Origin: Burkholderia sp. GAS332
GTDB taxonomy: Bacteria; Pseudomonadota; Gammaproteobacteria; Burkholderiales; Burkholderiaceae
Direction: 5' to 3'
Assembly: GCA_900142905.1 (NCBI GenBank)
Contig: FSRV01000001.1
Coordinates: 4,154,001 to 4,218,000 of the forward strand
DNA length: 64,000 nt
Positions 50,838 to 60,420 of this stretch are shown here, in pieces (position 1 is the stretch's first letter; each line of letters begins with the position of its first letter). The translations under genes and the position numbers were made by a program. The notes under the pieces were generated by a model. The model saw only the letters and a list, made by a program, of their open reading frames with translations, ran no database searches and was not told where the DNA came from.

Positions 50838-51327
50838 TGACGTGCCGGACACCCAATGGATAGCGCGAAATCTATCTCGCGTTTGCGATGTGAGGTGCGA
50901 GCACCCCGTCGGTATCGACCTGTTCGTTATCGAAGAAGCGGTAAGCCGCCTTGAGTTCAGCGGCGTCCATCTAGCGTAGGAACGAACACTTCGGTGTGCT
51001 GGCAAGCCTCCGGGTTAACGATACAAGTAGGCTCGTCAGACGGGTGTCGCCCAGATTCGCCGCACCGAATTCGATGTCGCCCTGGTCAGCCTGACTGGCG
51101 GTCGAGGGGCTTGCGGACATGTATGTCCTTCCACAGCTTGCCGGTGCTGCGGATCTCGTCATGCCTTCGAAGCGTGGTCCAATGTTGTCGGGCGGCAGAC
51201 CGGTAATTGCGACTGCGAATGAAGGCACCGAGTTATGGAGCGCCGTCAACTCGGTCGGCGTCGCGCTGGAGCCAGGCTAAACCCACGTAGGCGGCAAGCC
51301 ACCGAACCGTCTCACGTTCTTCATGCG
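50838..51327. other. Degenerate region between aminotransferase and regulator genes
   Basis: No intact gene. The right part holds a glycosyltransferase relic on the + strand (listed separately); the rest (50838-51100) is unassigned. Confidence 0.5.
51107..51280 (+). pseudogene. Remnant of a WcaI-type glycosyltransferase C-terminus
   Basis: The rightward frame reads GLADMYVLPQLAGAADLVMP, SKRGPMLSGGRPVIATANEG, TELWSAVNSVGVALEPG and then TAA. It resembles the donor-domain end of colanic-acid-type glycosyltransferases (LPQ..GAADLVMPSKLTGMLASGRPVVATA). Nothing upstream continues the frame. Oriented opposite to the current EPS genes, so it belongs to an older arrangement. Confidence 0.7.
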
Positions 51328-52323
51328 TCAGCTCTTTCGTTGACTCCGCGCCCGGAACTCGGTAGGCGACATCGAGAGCTCTTTACGGAAAAGCTTCGAA
51401 AGCCTCTCTCCGTTGCTAAGACCGGTTCTGCGAGCGATCTTATCCACCGGAAGATCGCTATTCGCGAGCATCTTGCACGTGAGGTCGAGACGCGCACGAA
51501 GAAGGTACTTTGACGGCGTGACACCGATCTCCCGTTTGAACAGACGCAGAAAATTGCGCTCACTCATCGAAGACGTCCGCGCCGCATCGCCCACTGATAT
51601 TGGCTTTGCGCAGTTCTGGACAAGCCAGCGGGCCGACGCACGCGCTTTCTCGTCGAGCGTTGTTGCATCCATCTCTCCGATCGTGAAGGCCAGCGAGTGG
51701 TGGCCGCCCGAACCGAGACGGTCCGCCACGCGCACGGCCAACTCCGCGCCCAGATCCGTCTTGAGCAGTGCGAGCGAGGTCATCAAAGCTTGGTCGCGAT
51801 CATGCTCCGGAGCGCTCGCGGATGAAGACTTGAGATGAATGTCCTGCTGCATGGAAGGCCAATCGCGCCGTGCCACGCCGGCGGCCGACAAGACCATATG
51901 ACCATTCCCGATCGCCGTGACGCTGACGCTTCTTGCACAAGCCAATCGCAACAGATCAATGAGGTTGTCGTCGGCGGAAGCGCGCGCGACACCACTTCCA
52001 CCGGGAATGAAGAGGATGTCGAGACGATCGAAGTGACGCGCGGCCAACCGCTCTGTCCAGACAGACATTGATGACGAGCACGTTACCGCGCCCCCGCGAG
52101 CCGAGATGAGATTCACGCGGTACGTAAGTGAATTACTGGAACTTTTCGATTGCAACTCATTAGCGACATGCAGAGCTTCGGCAAGCGTATCCGCGGAGGG
52201 CAACGAAAAACCGTCGTACAGAACAATCGCAACATCCTTCACCACGTTCGAACGTTGCACGGGACGAGTGCTCTCTCTCGGACAGTCCGTTGGCACGAGC
52301 ACGTGGGATGAGGTCTGCGTCAT
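51328..52323 (-). CDS. GlxA-type AraC-family transcriptional regulator
   Basis: 331 residues: an N-terminal DJ-1/PfpI-like domain (DVAIVLYDGFSLPSADTLAEA, DILFIPGGSG, VSVTAIGNGHMVLSAAGV) and a C-terminal AraC double helix-turn-helix (ISVGDAARTSSMSERNFLRL FKREIGVTPSKYLLRARLDL, then PVDKIARRTGLSNGERLSKL FRKEL). The nucleophile elbow Cys of active PfpI proteins is replaced (AIGNGH), as usual in regulators. GGAG seven bases before the ATG. The only regulator in the EPS block, so a candidate activator of the repeated element; not proven. Confidence 0.88.
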   Translation of the reverse strand: MTQTSSHVLVPTDCPRESTRPVQRSNVVKDVAIVLYDGFSLPSADTLAEALHVANELQSKSSSNSLTYRVNLISARGGAVTCSSSMSVWTERLAARHFDRLDILFIPGGSGVARASADDNLIDLLRLACARSVSVTAIGNGHMVLSAAGVARRDWPSMQQDIHLKSSSASAPEHDRDQALMTSLALLKTDLGAELAVRVADRLGSGGHHSLAFTIGEMDATTLDEKARASARWLVQNCAKPISVGDAARTSSMSERNFLRLFKREIGVTPSKYLLRARLDLTCKMLANSDLPVDKIARRTGLSNGERLSKLFRKELSMSPTEFRARSQRKS

Positions 52324-52583
52324 GGAGTCTCCAGTTTGTTAAATTTTTATTCGTCACACGGAAAGATGACAGGACTGCTATGTGTCGGTATACTTCGAAT
52401 TTTGCGTTCCTAAGTTATTCAATGCGCATTTTAGTGGCAATACTACAGGCAGAAAAAAGATACGTCGAGATGATAATCACGTCATAAATTCATCTGAAAA
52501 TTACCGCATTCTTTTTGAATGACGAATGGCATCAACCTTCGCAGACATTCGGCATCCAAACGACTGAGGAAAGATGCAACGAA
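52324..52583. other. Upstream region of the regulator gene
   Basis: AT-rich compared with its surroundings (especially 52370-52510), no gene seen. Likely contains the regulator promoter. Confidence 0.4.
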
Positions 52584-52905
52584 TACGAAGGCATCGACAG
52601 CGACGACCGCTTTCAGGCCAAACGCATCGTCGTCCGCCCTGGCGCGCAACTGAACCTGCAGATGCAGGCATCACCGTGCCGAGCACTGGGTGGTGGTGAA
52701 AGGCACAGCACTCGTCACGAACGGTGGCGACGAAATCACCCTGACAGAAAACCAATCGACCTATATTCCACTTGGAATCACGCACTGCCTGAAGAACCCA
52801 GACAAGATCCCGCTCGAATTAATCGAAGCGCAATCCGGCGCCTACCTCGGTGAAGATGACATTGTGCGATTCGAAGACATGTATGGGCGTACGGAGAAGG
52901 CATAG
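52584..52905 (+). pseudogene. Truncated, frameshifted second copy of the manC 3' end
   Basis: Matches the last ~105 codons of manC (YEGIDSGDRFQVKRIVVRPG versus YEGIDSDDRFQAKRIVVRPG). A net +1 base near 52667 (ATGCAGGCATC for ATGCATCATC) breaks the cupin His cluster. In the new frame the rest is nearly identical: [20 protein letters not shown] and [21 protein letters not shown], then TAG. No start; not functional as ManC. Confidence 0.9.
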
Positions 52906-52944
52906 CGCTCATATTCGGGGGCGAGTCATTGAGATCCGAGCGCT

Positions 52945-53139
52945 CTAATCCGCCACCCGAAACACCGCGACTGCATCACGCAACGCAATCGCGTGCTCTT
53001 CCAGAGACTTCGCCGCCGCGGCGGCTTCTTCAACGAGCGCTGCATTGTGCTGGGTAACTTCGTCGATCTGCGAGACCGCCTTGTTGACCTGCTTCATACC
53101 ATCGCTCTGTTCGAGTGCCAACGCCTCAATCTCACTCAT
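52945..53139 (-). pseudogene. Second copy of a chemoreceptor gene 3' end
   Basis: The last ~65 codons of the chemoreceptor at 55792-57342, almost identical (EIEALALEQSDGMKQVNKAV and [20 protein letters not shown]). Homology stops abruptly at 53139. It lies 39 bp from the manC relic with the same spacing as the intact manC–chemoreceptor pair. Confidence 0.9.
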
Positions 53140-53229
53140 AACCGATAGCCCGGGGCGCGGTCGTATGCGCGCCCCAAGCCTATGCGCGCGTCTCACTAAG
53201 CGCACTGGGTTCAGGCGCGATGCCACCCA

Positions 53230-53429
53230 CACTGCCATGTCCCGGTGCCATGCAAAATCTCCGACGAACCCGCGACAGCGACTCGGAATCCGCCCATTGC
53301 AGACTCGGGAAGCTGAATAGAGAAGCCGGCGTCCGAAGTCGGATAGCCGGCCTCGGTGAGGTCCGGCCGGTAACCACCGGTCAAGCTGCTTGCAACAACA
53401 CGGTCGCCGACGCAGATTTCTACCAGCAC
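53230..53429 (-). pseudogene. Possible fragment of a glycosyltransferase-associated domain
   Basis: The leftward frame reads VEICVGDRVVASSLTGGYRP, DLTEAGYPTSDAGFSIQLPE. It resembles the small beta domain (VEVLDGGRVVA...YRPDLxxAGxGDGxHGFxxxLP) attached to some surface-polysaccharide glycosyltransferases. Short and isolated; assignment tentative. Confidence 0.4.
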
Positions 53430-53454
53430 TTTTTTTCAGGGTGGTTCAGATTGA

Positions 53455-54072
<618 letters not shown>

Positions 54073-54321
54073 TGATTGCTCGACGGCGGAGTCAGAGAAT
54101 CGCCAGACAGGGATTCCGTCGCCGTCGATTGCGCGTCAATGAATGGCACTCATCGATCGGGCACGCTCTCCGGCAGCAGCGCGCTCGTGCCGTTGGCATG
54201 GCATGCAACGCGCACGGGCGCGAAAGTATCCATGAGCAATGCCGCGCCCCAACGGCACGTTGATGCCCGCGCTAACATACACATCTGCGAATACAAAAAA
54301 TCTTAGACAGGGAATGAGACC

Positions 54322-55752
54322 ATGTACATTCATCCAGTGATTCTTTGCGGCGGAAGCGGTACCCGACTGTGGCCAATGTCCCGGGGTGGATACCCGAAGC
54401 AGTATCTCAGGTTGACCGGCGAAAACACGTTGGTTCAACAAACTGCATTGCGCCTGGGAGGTATCAAGAACGTTGCCGCTCCCATCGTCGTCACGAATAA
54501 TGAACAGCGCTTTCTGGTCGCCGAACAGTTTCGACAGGTAGATATTGAACCGGCATCGATCATCCTGGAGCCTGTCAGCCGTAACACCGCGCCTGCCATT
54601 GCAGTTGCCGCGCTGGCAGCGATGCGCGAATCCCCGGAATCCCTCCTGCTCGTTCTGCCATCGGATCACGTGATTACCGGCGAAGCAGCGTTCGTCGAGG
54701 CAATCGAAGCCGCGGCTCAGATCGCCAAAGAGCGGTATCTGGTCACCTTCGGTATTACACCAACCGAGCCGCACACTGGCTATGGCTACATCCGTGCAGG
54801 TGCGCATCTTGACGGAAATACGCATGCGTTCGTAGTGGATGCATTCGTCGAAAAACCGGACGAGGCCACGGCGCAGCGTTTCCTTGGTGAAGGCGGCTAC
54901 TTCTGGAACAGCGGCATGTTCATGCTGCAGGCTTCGACCTTCATGGAAGAACTGCGTCATTACGAGCCAGAAATCGCCGCGCAGGCAGAACTTGCACTCA
55001 ATGGGGCGCAGCTCGACAACGACTTCACTCGTCTCGACGCTCAAACCTTCGCCTCCTGCCCGAACGTTTCGATCGACCACGCTGTGATGGAGAAAACAAA
55101 ACGCGCTGCGGTCATTGCCACAACGAACCTCGGTTGGAACGATATCGGCTCGTGGACAGCGCTTGCCGACATCGCGGAACACGATGGCCAGGGTAATTCG
55201 CTTCTCGGCGACGTCCTCACCGAAGCGATGAGCAACTCATATGTTCGCGCGGAGCATCGCCTGGTGGCCGCCATCGGCCTCGATAACGTCGTCATCGTCG
55301 AGACCGCTGACGCCGTACTGGTCGCCCATCGGGACCAGGTTCAGGACGTCAGGAAAATTGTTGCCCGGTTAAATGCGGCGGGCCGCCACGAGTCAGTCAC
55401 GCATCGTCGTGTGGCACGTCCCTGGGGCTCGTACGAGGGCATCGACAGCGGCGACCGCTTCCAGGTCAAACGCATCGTCGTCCGTCCTGGCGCACAGCTG
55501 AGCCTGCAGATGCATCATCACCGTGCCGAGCACTGGGTCGTCGTAAAGGGCACAGCACTCGTGACGAACGGTGACAATGAGATCATCCTTACAGAGAACC
55601 AGTCGACCTATATTCCACTGGGAATCACGCACCGCCTGAAGAACCCGGGCAAGATCCCGCTCGAACTAATCGAAGTGCAATCCGGCGCCTATCTCGGTGA
55701 AGATGACATTGTGCGATTCGAAGACACGTATGGGCGTGCGGAGAAAGCATAG
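54322..55752 (+). CDS. manC: Mannose-1-phosphate guanylyltransferase / mannose-6-phosphate isomerase
   Basis: A 476-residue bifunctional type II PMI/GMP. The nucleotidyltransferase part has ILCGGSGTRLWPMSRGGYPK, VVTNNEQRFLVAEQ, LVLPSDHVI, FVEKPDEATAQRFL and WNSGMFM. The C-terminal cupin isomerase has [38 protein letters not shown] and [14 protein letters not shown]. It makes GDP-mannose for the EPS. Its 3' end is duplicated at 52584-52905. Confidence 0.96.
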   Translation: MYIHPVILCGGSGTRLWPMSRGGYPKQYLRLTGENTLVQQTALRLGGIKNVAAPIVVTNNEQRFLVAEQFRQVDIEPASIILEPVSRNTAPAIAVAALAAMRESPESLLLVLPSDHVITGEAAFVEAIEAAAQIAKERYLVTFGITPTEPHTGYGYIRAGAHLDGNTHAFVVDAFVEKPDEATAQRFLGEGGYFWNSGMFMLQASTFMEELRHYEPEIAAQAELALNGAQLDNDFTRLDAQTFASCPNVSIDHAVMEKTKRAAVIATTNLGWNDIGSWTALADIAEHDGQGNSLLGDVLTEAMSNSYVRAEHRLVAAIGLDNVVIVETADAVLVAHRDQVQDVRKIVARLNAAGRHESVTHRRVARPWGSYEGIDSGDRFQVKRIVVRPGAQLSLQMHHHRAEHWVVVKGTALVTNGDNEIILTENQSTYIPLGITHRLKNPGKIPLELIEVQSGAYLGEDDIVRFEDTYGRAEKA

Positions 55753-55791
55753 TGCTCATATTCGGGGGCGAGTCATCGAGATCCGAGCACT
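55751..55791. terminator. Hairpin between convergent manC and chemoreceptor genes
   Basis: AGTGCTC (55751-55757) pairs with GAGCACT (55785-55791). In the relic copy the same positions read AGCGCTC (52904-52910) and GAGCGCT (52938-52944), so pairing is kept by compensatory changes. Short stem and long loop; probably a weak bidirectional terminator. Confidence 0.45.
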
Positions 55792-57342
55792 CTAATCCGC
55801 CACCCGAAACACCGCGACTGCATCACGCAATGCAACCGCGTGCTCTTCCAGAGATTTCGCCGCCGCGGCGGCTTCTTCAACGAGTGCTGCATTGTGCTGG
55901 GTCACTTCGTCGATCTGCGAGACTGCCTTGTTGACCTGCTCGATACCGTCGCTCTGTTCGAGTGCTGACGCCTCAATCTCATTCATGACGCCCGTGACGC
56001 GTTGAACCGCGTCCATCGCTTCGTGAATCGTCTTCTGTGCGTCGGACACGAGCGATGCCCCCTGCGCTACCTTGGTGGCCGATTCGCCGATCAATTCCTT
56101 GATCTCCTTCGCAGCCGAGCCGGAGCGCTGCGCGAGGCTACGCACTTCCGAAGCAACGACGGCAAAGCCGCGGCCCTGTTCCCCCGCGCGGGCTGCCTCG
56201 ACGGCAGCGTTCAAGGCGAGGATGTTGGTCTGAAACGCGATCCCCTCGATCATGCCGATGATCTCGGCCACCTTACGCGACGACTCCGTGATCCCATCCA
56301 TCGTCTCGGTGACGCGCGACACCACTGCGCCACCACGCGTCACCGTATCCAACGCACCCTGCGCCAACCGGTTCGCCTGCTTCGCGTTGTCGGCGTTCTG
56401 CTTCACCGTTGCTGAGAGTTGCTCCATGCTCGCCGCGGTTTGCTGAAGTGCCGCTGCTTGCTGCTCGGTGCGCGACGACAGGTCGGCGTTGCCTGAGGCG
56501 ATCTCATTCGCACCTTGCGTAATCGCCGTCGTACTGCCCCGCACCTTCGCCACCGTCTCCACGAGGCCGTCGCGCATCTTCGTCAGCGCGCTTAGTAACT
56601 GGCCCATCTCGTTGCGCGATCTGCTTTTGATTGCGATCGTCAGATCGCCCGCGGCAATGCGCTCGAAGTGTTTGATGGTCGCATTGACCGGCTTGATCAC
56701 CGCCGCCGACAAGCCGACACGCGCCATCACCCCGATCACGATGGCAATCACCCCGATCCCCGCGAACAGCAGCGTCGCCAGTTGGAAACGCTGCGCCGCC
56801 GTCTCGGCCTGCTTGCGCTGGCTGTCCATCTGCAAGCGCTGCAGCGCGTCGATGGACTTCGAATAGGTCGCGTAAAAGGCGTTCGCCGTTTCACCCTGGA
56901 TGTTGCGGAAGGTGTTGAAGTCAAAGTCGGTGAGCGCCTTGAATTCCGGTTCGATCGCCTTATCGACGAGCGCGCTACGCGCCTGCTCGACGTTCTGCGC
57001 GAGCTTCTTCTCGTCCTCGCTCGCGAACGGGCCGGCCATGTAACTGCCGAAGTCATTGTTCGATTCGACCAGCACCTTATGCGCGGCCGGCAACAAGTCG
57101 TCAGTCTGCTTGCCGACGCTGAAGAGCGTCTGATAGGAGCCGAGCGCGAGCTGCACTTGCAGCAGCTTCTCCGAGCTCGCCTTCAGATGCGACAGTGCAA
57201 CGGCGCTGTGCTGAGTCTCGTCGAGACTGCTATTCGCGAGCTTGAGCGCGCCATAGCCGACGCCGATCACGGTCAGCAGAAAAGCGACAAACACGCTGAT
57301 GACGAGCGTCAGGCCACCGCGAATGGTGATGTTGTTTAGCAT
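55792..57342 (-). CDS. Methyl-accepting chemotaxis protein
   Basis: 516 residues from [20 protein letters not shown] (CGGAGA upstream). Two membrane helices flank a ~150-residue four-helix periplasmic sensor (Tar-like). HAMP region [25 protein letters not shown] (~215-265) and the signalling hairpin [41 protein letters not shown] are present. The CheR/CheB pentapeptide tail is not evident (ends AVFRVAD). Likely a chemoreceptor for an unknown attractant. Its 3' end is duplicated at 52945-53139. Confidence 0.93.
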   Translation of the reverse strand: MLNNITIRGGLTLVISVFVAFLLTVIGVGYGALKLANSSLDETQHSAVALSHLKASSEKLLQVQLALGSYQTLFSVGKQTDDLLPAAHKVLVESNNDFGSYMAGPFASEDEKKLAQNVEQARSALVDKAIEPEFKALTDFDFNTFRNIQGETANAFYATYSKSIDALQRLQMDSQRKQAETAAQRFQLATLLFAGIGVIAIVIGVMARVGLSAAVIKPVNATIKHFERIAAGDLTIAIKSRSRNEMGQLLSALTKMRDGLVETVAKVRGSTTAITQGANEIASGNADLSSRTEQQAAALQQTAASMEQLSATVKQNADNAKQANRLAQGALDTVTRGGAVVSRVTETMDGITESSRKVAEIIGMIEGIAFQTNILALNAAVEAARAGEQGRGFAVVASEVRSLAQRSGSAAKEIKELIGESATKVAQGASLVSDAQKTIHEAMDAVQRVTGVMNEIEASALEQSDGIEQVNKAVSQIDEVTQHNAALVEEAAAAAKSLEEHAVALRDAVAVFRVAD

Positions 57343-57576
57343 TGGGTCTCCGGAACGTCTTATTGATCGGCGGCGAACCCCGCGATGCATCGGCGACCGT
57401 CCTTTCGCCGGCAACTTACACTTCGCCGCATCTAGGTTAACGGCCTTCCGGGGACCTCGTTGTATAGGTGAAATCCATGACAGGCATGGCTTTGCGGGCG
57501 GTTAAAGCTCCACTATCTGGGATTTTCGCCTGCGTGGCGCAAACGCTGCTTTTCAGGACGGTCTGCGTTTCGTTTG

Positions 57577-57582
57577 TATAAT
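57577..57582 (+). promoter_or_regulatory. Candidate -10 box of the WecA/MraY-like gene
   Basis: TATAAT 28 bp before the ATG at 57610, with no strong -35. It also overlaps an alternative TTG start (57574), which argues for the ATG. Confidence 0.4.
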
Positions 57583-57609
57583 TCGGCGTCTTCGCTCAGG
57601 CCCACTTTC

Positions 57610-58710
57610 ATGCTTAGTTTTGCGCTCGGCTTTCTCGTTTCACTGCTGATCACGCTGTTGATCGTGCGCTATGCGCATCTGCATGAAAAATTCTCCACCG
57701 ATACCGATCTGGCCGGCGTGCAGAAATTCCATGTGCGCCCGGTGCCGCGCATCGGCGGCGCCGGGATTCTGGTCGGGCTGATCGTGTCCGCCGTGCAGCT
57801 GCATCATGCCTATCCGGCTGTGTCGGGCGGCATTCTGGGGTTGATCGCGTGCGGCATGCCGGCGTTCGGCTCGGGATTGGTCGAGGATCTGACCAAGCGC
57901 GTCTCGCCGCTCGCGCGGCTCGTCTGCACGATGGCCGCCGCCGCCCTCGCCTATTTCCTGCTGGATATCGCTGTCACGCGCATCAGCGTGCCGCCGCTTG
58001 ATTTTCTGCTCTCGTATGCGGTGATCTCGTGCGCGGTCACCGTGCTGGCCGTCGCGGCGCTCGCCAATGCAATCAATATCATCGACGGCTTCAATGGCCT
58101 CGCATCGATGGTTGCGTTCATGATGTTCGCGTCGCTCGCTTATGTGGCGTTCCAGGTGTCCGATCCGATCGTGCTGTCGGCATCGTTCATGATGATGGGC
58201 GCGGTGCTCGGTTTCTTCATCTGGAATTTTCCGGCGGGGCTGATTTTCCTCGGCGACGGCGGCGCGTACTTCATCGGCTTCATGCTCGCCGAGCTGTCGA
58301 TCATGCTGGTGATGCGTAATCGTGATGTGTCGGCGTGGTATCCGGTGCTGCTTTTCATGTACCCGATCTTCGAGACCTGCTTCTCGATCTACCGGAAGAA
58401 GTTTATTCGCGGGATGTCGCCGGGGATTCCCGACGGCGTGCATCTGCATATGCTGGTTTATAAGCGGCTGATGCGCTGGGCGGTCGGCGCCAGAACGGCG
58501 CGAGAACTGACGCGGCGGAACTCGCTGACCTCGCCTTATCTCTGGTTGCTATGTCTGATCGCAGTCGTGCCGGCGACGTTGTTCTGGCGGCATACGCTGC
58601 ATCTGTTCTGTTTTGTGGTGGTGTTTGCGGCGACTTATGTATGGCTCTATGTGAGCATTGTGCGGTTTAAGTCGCCTAGGTGGATGGTGGTGAGGAAGGG
58701 GAAGCACTAA
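57610..58710 (+). CDS. WecA/MraY-like undecaprenyl-phosphate sugar-1-phosphate transferase
   Basis: About 366 residues from MLSFALGFLVSLLITLLIVR. Polytopic membrane enzyme with PNP-transferase signatures: KFHVRPVPRIGGAGIL, ANAINIIDGFNGLASM, FIWNFPAGLIFLGDGGAYFI and the cytoplasmic basic loop GMSPGIPDGVHLHMLVYKR. It primes O-antigen or EPS synthesis by loading a HexNAc-phosphate on undecaprenyl phosphate. The window holds a second, WbpL-like, member at 62320. Confidence 0.92.
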   Translation: MLSFALGFLVSLLITLLIVRYAHLHEKFSTDTDLAGVQKFHVRPVPRIGGAGILVGLIVSAVQLHHAYPAVSGGILGLIACGMPAFGSGLVEDLTKRVSPLARLVCTMAAAALAYFLLDIAVTRISVPPLDFLLSYAVISCAVTVLAVAALANAINIIDGFNGLASMVAFMMFASLAYVAFQVSDPIVLSASFMMMGAVLGFFIWNFPAGLIFLGDGGAYFIGFMLAELSIMLVMRNRDVSAWYPVLLFMYPIFETCFSIYRKKFIRGMSPGIPDGVHLHMLVYKRLMRWAVGARTARELTRRNSLTSPYLWLLCLIAVVPATLFWRHTLHLFCFVVVFAATYVWLYVSIVRFKSPRWMVVRKGKH

Positions 58711-58798
58711 GTAAGGCGCATAAAATCGGCGCTTTGTTTGCGTGAAAGCGGCAAACGCGAATATCATCGGCGCACTCATTCATAGCAGGGGTTCCGTC

Positions 58799-59092
58799 AT
58801 GAAGTGGAAAGCCTATCTTTTCTCGTTCGGTGCGTTGGCAGTCAGTCTGCCGGCGTTCGCCAACACTGCATCGGACAATATCGTTTGGAGCACCAGACCG
58901 GTGGCTGCGGTGAGTACCCAGCCGGAATGCACGGCCTACACACATAGGCAAGTGAGCGACTCGGTTGACACAGCGTCGGATCCGCTGACGAAGACGTTGA
59001 AGGTGGTGGGGACAATTGCGGCACTGTCGGCCGTGGCGGTGGCGACCAAGGCCACGAGTACCATGGCGCCCAATCCTTGTAGAGGCTTTTGA
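58799..59092 (+). CDS. Small exported protein of unknown function
   Basis: 97 residues from MKWKAYLFSFGALAVSLPAF with AGGGG eight bases upstream. A signal peptide (cleavage near AFA-NTA) is followed by a ~70-residue mature protein with two Cys (PECTAY, APNPC) and a hydrophobic stretch KVVGTIAALSAVAVATKAT that could be a membrane helix. No family recognised. Followed by a strong terminator. Confidence 0.6.
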   Translation: MKWKAYLFSFGALAVSLPAFANTASDNIVWSTRPVAAVSTQPECTAYTHRQVSDSVDTASDPLTKTLKVVGTIAALSAVAVATKATSTMAPNPCRGF

Positions 59093-59130
59093 TTTCCTCT
59101 GCTAGTTGGCAATGTGTATGGCGGTGACAG

Positions 59131-59156
59131 AAAAGGCGCTCTATGAGCGCCTTTTT
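59131..59156 (+). terminator. Intrinsic terminator
   Basis: AAAAGGCGCTC / GAGCGCCTTTT, 11-bp stem with a TAT loop and trailing T-run, 39 bp after the small exported protein gene. Confidence 0.9.
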
Positions 59157-59262
59157 CAATACAAGATCAATGTGCGACGGGAACCTCCGTTGAGCCCACT
59201 GTTCGCCTCGTAAGCTTGGCGGATAATGTGACGAAATACTGCTGAACCGCCAAGGAAACTCT

Positions 59263-60123
59263 ATGAACGAAGTAGTGCTGCCCGCAGATTTCGATGCCGA
59301 AGAATATCTCGACCTCAATCCAGACGTCCGCAAGGCCGGGATGGACGCAGCTGAACACTATTTGTCCTACGGCCATTCCGAAGGGAGGTCCTACAAAAGG
59401 CTTTCACCAATTCTGCGTCCCAAATTAGATCGACCATATGAATTTGACGGCCTCTTCTCAACGCACAACCACGACTTCATGGATTCGCCTGCGTTCAAAG
59501 ATGCTTACGATCGAGGCGTGGCGGCTTCATCGGCTGATTATCAATGGTACTGGCGCGTCCACATCGGACTATGGGCAGCGCGATCGGCAGCTCGCCTTGA
59601 GGGTGATTTTGTTGAGTGCGGCGTGAATCGTGGCTTTTTAAGTTCTGCGATCATGCATGCCCTGAACTGGGACTCGACCGGGCGCATGTTCTATTTACTT
59701 GATACGTTCATGGGTCTCGATGAACGCTATGTTTCGGACCTAGAAAAAGAAGGCGGAGTACTCGAGAAAAATAAGAAAGAGCTCGAAAACGGCTTCTATA
59801 CCAACAATCTGCCGCTCGTCGAACAAAACTTCGCAGAATGGCGTAACAAAAAAATTGTCGCTGGGAGCATTCCCGAGACTCTAGGCGAAATTCAGTCAAG
59901 CGCAATTGCTTTCTTGCATATCGATCTAAACTGCAGCCCCCCCGAGGTGGCAGCGATCGAATCCATGTGGGCGCGCATACCCACTGGAGGTATCGTCCTG
60001 CTAGACGATTATGCTTACTATGGCTACCAGCCCCAAAAGGAAGGAATGGACATCTGGGCTGCGGCCAACGAGGTCCCGATTGCCAGCCTTCCTACGGGCC
60101 AAGGGCTGATTGTGAAAGCGTGA
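59263..60123 (+). CDS. TylF/MycF-like SAM-dependent methyltransferase with N-terminal NPDV module
   Basis: A 286-residue protein. Residues ~8-45 (FDAEEYLDLNPDVRKAGMDA then EHYLSYGHSEGRSY) form the short module often fused to polysaccharide-acting enzymes. The rest fits the TylF family: RLEGDFVECGVNRGFLSSAI (SAM loop), FYLLDTFMGLDERY, IAFLHIDLNCSPPEVAAIES with the metal Asp, and GGIVLLDDYAYYGY. It probably O-methylates a sugar of the surface glycan. AAGGA seven bases before the ATG. Stands alone. Confidence 0.82.
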   Translation: MNEVVLPADFDAEEYLDLNPDVRKAGMDAAEHYLSYGHSEGRSYKRLSPILRPKLDRPYEFDGLFSTHNHDFMDSPAFKDAYDRGVAASSADYQWYWRVHIGLWAARSAARLEGDFVECGVNRGFLSSAIMHALNWDSTGRMFYLLDTFMGLDERYVSDLEKEGGVLEKNKKELENGFYTNNLPLVEQNFAEWRNKKIVAGSIPETLGEIQSSAIAFLHIDLNCSPPEVAAIESMWARIPTGGIVLLDDYAYYGYQPQKEGMDIWAAANEVPIASLPTGQGLIVKA

Positions 60124-60331
60124 GTGCGTTCTCTTTCTCTACCAAACATCACGTGTTTCTACATTGAGAAGTGCTCCTTTCGCATTCGGGGCCGGTATTT
60201 TCCCGCGAAGGACATCGACAAAAGATCGGCTGTTGCACTCCGAGAAGACAGGTAGGTGCATGGAGAGCATCGCGCCGAAAAATTAATATCCCTGCACGGC
60301 GTTTGCAACTACTTCCCGCTCGACAAACGAA

Positions 60332-60361
60332 AATGCCGTTCTGGCTTAACTGAACGGCATT
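60332..60361 (-). terminator. Terminator after the WbpM-like gene
   Basis: AATGCCGTTC / GAACGGCATT, 10-bp perfect stem. On the - strand it is followed by TTTTC, serving the leftward WbpM-like gene. Confidence 0.6.
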
Positions 60362-60420
60362 ACGCTCCAAGGTGATTTTTTTCATGCATGAGTCAGCGAC
60401 TGGAGTTACCACTGAGTGCA

